Source of the DNA: an uncultured bacterium
Lineage (GTDB): Bacteria > Verrucomicrobiota > Lentisphaeria > Victivallales > UBA1829
Direction: 5' to 3'
Length of the DNA: 7,145 bases
NCBI GenBank assembly: GCA_900549045.1
Contig: URNE01000115.1
Location: 1-7,145 of the forward strand
The notes below the pieces were generated by a model. It worked only from the letters and a program-made list of their open reading frames with translations. It had not been told where the DNA came from and did not search any database. A program made the translations under genes and the position numbers. Positions 6,256-7,145 of this stretch are shown here, piece by piece. Position 1 is the stretch's first letter; the number at the start of each line of letters is the position of its first letter.

Positions 6256-6284
6256 TTGACAAAATCGGGGGAATGTGCTATAAT
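6256..6284 (+). promoter_or_regulatory. Perfect consensus sigma-70-type promoter of the LacI-family gene
   Basis: TTGACA (6256-6261) and TATAAT (6279-6284) both match the housekeeping-sigma consensus at all six positions and are separated by the ideal 17 bases. The TG at 6276-6277 adds an extended -10 element (TGCTATAAT). Transcription should start at about 6290-6292. A promoter this strong in front of a repressor gene suggests that it is normally held down, in keeping with the operator-like dyad that starts at the predicted first transcribed base. Confidence 0.92.
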
Positions 6285-6290
6285 TAATGC

Positions 6291-6308
6291 TGTTGAAACG
6301 ATACAACA
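6291..6308. promoter_or_regulatory. LacI-type operator, probably autoregulatory
   Basis: TGTTGAAACGATACAACA is an 18-base near-palindrome centred on CG. The half-sites TGTTGAAAC and TGTTGTATC agree at 7 of 9 positions. A central CG flanked by A/T-rich arms is the hallmark of LacI/GalR-family operators such as cre and the PurR box. It begins about 7 bases after the -10 hexamer, over the transcription start, where a bound repressor would block initiation. The adjacent gene encodes a LacI-family protein, so autoregulation is the simplest reading. The symmetry is seen and the binding is inferred. Confidence 0.75.
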
Positions 6309-6321
6309 AGATATAAACAGC

Positions 6322-6327
6322 GGAGAG
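6322..6327 (+). promoter_or_regulatory. Ribosome binding site deciding between two tandem ATG codons
   Basis: GGAGAG precedes ATGATG (6328-6333). The GGAG core is only 2 bases from the first ATG but 5 bases from the second, so ATG 6331 is the better start. The difference is one methionine. Confidence 0.65.
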
Positions 6328-6330
6328 ATG

Positions 6331-7145
6331 ATGAGAACACGAATCAAAGATATCGCGGAGCGGGTCGGGGTTTCGACTGCGCTGGTTTCGATGTATCTGA
6401 ATCATCATCCGCTTTCTGCGCGAATGGCGGAGAAGACGAAACGCAGAATTGATGAAGCGGTCCGCGAGATGAACTACCAGCCGTCGGCCGCGGCGCGTTC
6501 CCTGAAGAAAGGGAAAAGCAGAACGCTTGGACTTGTGATCGGCGATATCGCGAGCGTGTATTCCGGTTTTTATTCGCAGATGCTTCTTCAGGAGGCGGAC
6601 AAGCGCGGGTATCAGCTTCTGATTTCGCTGACGCTGTATGATAAGAAGAAAGAACAGGAATGTCTGCGGAACCTCATCAACCGTCAGCCGGACGGGATTC
6701 TCTATTCGCTGGAGCTGGATTCGGACGCGGATGCGCCGATTCCGGAATATCTGCAGAGCTATCCGATTCTGCTGACGCAGTATCATAAGTCCTACAACCT
6801 GGTTCTTGAGGATTTCCGTCCCGGCTTCTGCTGTGCGTTTGAACTGCTTGAGGAAAAGGGAATCCGCCATGCATTGCTCATCTGCGAAGGCGGGCGCATG
6901 CCGGTCGAGGATGCTGTGGAGTGCGCGAAACCGTATGGAATCACCATGGAGGCGGTGTCGTATGAATCCATGGAGCAGGTTCTTTCCGTTGCGCAGGACC
7001 GGAAAGCGTGCATTTTCTTCTTTACGAGCATTTCCGCGCGCAAATTCCTGATTTACTGCGGCGAGAAAGGCGTGAAGAACGTTCCGCCGCTGTTTTTCAA
7101 TTATTCCCTGCCGTTTGATTATTTTGAATCGCCGGATGTGCTAGG
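6331..7145 (+). CDS. LacI/GalR-family transcriptional regulator, cut by the right edge
   Basis: The frame is open from 6331 to the end of the window (271 codons), with the C-terminus missing; the family is usually about 330-350 residues. An N-terminal LacI helix-turn-helix spans about 3-45: IKDIAERVGVSTALVSMYL (5-23), then a third helix around EKTKRRIDEAVREMNYQP (34-51). The hinge helix SAAARSL (52-58) carries the leucine that normally wedges into the central CG of the operator. TLGLVIGD (65-72) begins the periplasmic-binding-protein-like effector domain, with the usual core pattern RGYQLLIS (92-99) and QPDGILY (119-125). The effector cannot be named but is commonly a sugar in this family. 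Recognition-helix positions equivalent to LacI Y17, Q18 and R22 are T16, A17 and M21. The gene has its own strong promoter and operator-like site. Its targets would usually include neighbouring catabolic genes to the right, which are not visible. Confidence 0.93.
   Translation, partial: MRTRIKDIAERVGVSTALVSMYLNHHPLSARMAEKTKRRIDEAVREMNYQPSAAARSLKKGKSRTLGLVIGDIASVYSGFYSQMLLQEADKRGYQLLISLTLYDKKKEQECLRNLINRQPDGILYSLELDSDADAPIPEYLQSYPILLTQYHKSYNLVLEDFRPGFCCAFELLEEKGIRHALLICEGGRMPVEDAVECAKPYGITMEAVSYESMEQVLSVAQDRKACIFFFTSISARKFLIYCGEKGVKNVPPLFFNYSLPFDYFESPDVL

Noticed and set aside
5402..6262. Minus-strand open frame of 286 codons opposite the glycosyltransferase gene
   Set aside because: It would read backwards through the terminator into the GT2 gene, and its product has no recognisable domain.
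1..7145. Mobile element, CRISPR array, tRNA, toxin-antitoxin or defence system
   Set aside because: No transposase or integrase motifs, flanking direct repeats, regularly spaced repeats, cloverleaf sequence or defence domains were seen. dprA is a housekeeping/transformation gene here and does not by itself mark a defence island.

Overview
The window is an ordinary, gene-dense piece of a bacterial chromosome. It is moderately GC-rich in the genes (frequent GCG, CGC, TCC and GGC codons) and clearly AT-rich in the two control regions. Seven complete genes and one gene cut by the right edge can be supported, all on the + strand. I see no tRNA, rRNA, insertion sequence, CRISPR array or phage gene. 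The host cannot be named from sequence alone. The mix of a mannonate-type SDR, an HMSLLET-type acyltransferase, a QDSDFEYNP-type glycosyltransferase and a LacI-family regulator resembles what I know of the Planctomycetes-Verrucomicrobia-Lentisphaerae group, possibly a gut Lentisphaerota. That is a weak inference.

Layout: bases 1-181 are a non-coding leader with small hairpins, a candidate promoter, an inverted repeat lying over that promoter and a strong ribosome binding site. Bases 182-6148 hold seven genes packed like a single operon: an SDR dehydrogenase related to D-mannonate oxidoreductase / fructuronate reductase, hisH, hisA, a PlsC-like acyltransferase, aroB, dprA and a family 2 glycosyltransferase. 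Gaps are 4 bases (SDR-hisH) and 17 bases (dprA-glycosyltransferase). The other four junctions overlap by 1, 8, 4 and 8 bases, so translational coupling is likely. A nested hairpin with T-tracts at about 6177-6243 ends the unit. Immediately after it, a perfect consensus sigma-70-type promoter (6256-6284) drives a LacI-family repressor gene (6331 to beyond the edge). An 18-base near-palindrome with a central CG sits at the predicted transcription start and is probably the repressor's own operator.

The genes share an operon rather than one pathway. HisH supplies ammonia to HisF (not in this window) for imidazole-glycerol phosphate synthesis, and HisA makes the substrate for that step. AroB makes the shikimate-pathway ring. 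The acyltransferase and the glycosyltransferase point to membrane-lipid and polyprenyl-phosphate-sugar work. DprA protects incoming single-stranded DNA in transformation. The SDR is the outlier in function.

I found no new multi-gene system. The points most worth a second look are the HX4E/FPQASR active-site variant of the acyltransferase, the predicted autoregulatory operator of the LacI-family gene, the sugar-acid-type SDR at the head of a biosynthetic operon, and the inverted repeat over its candidate promoter.
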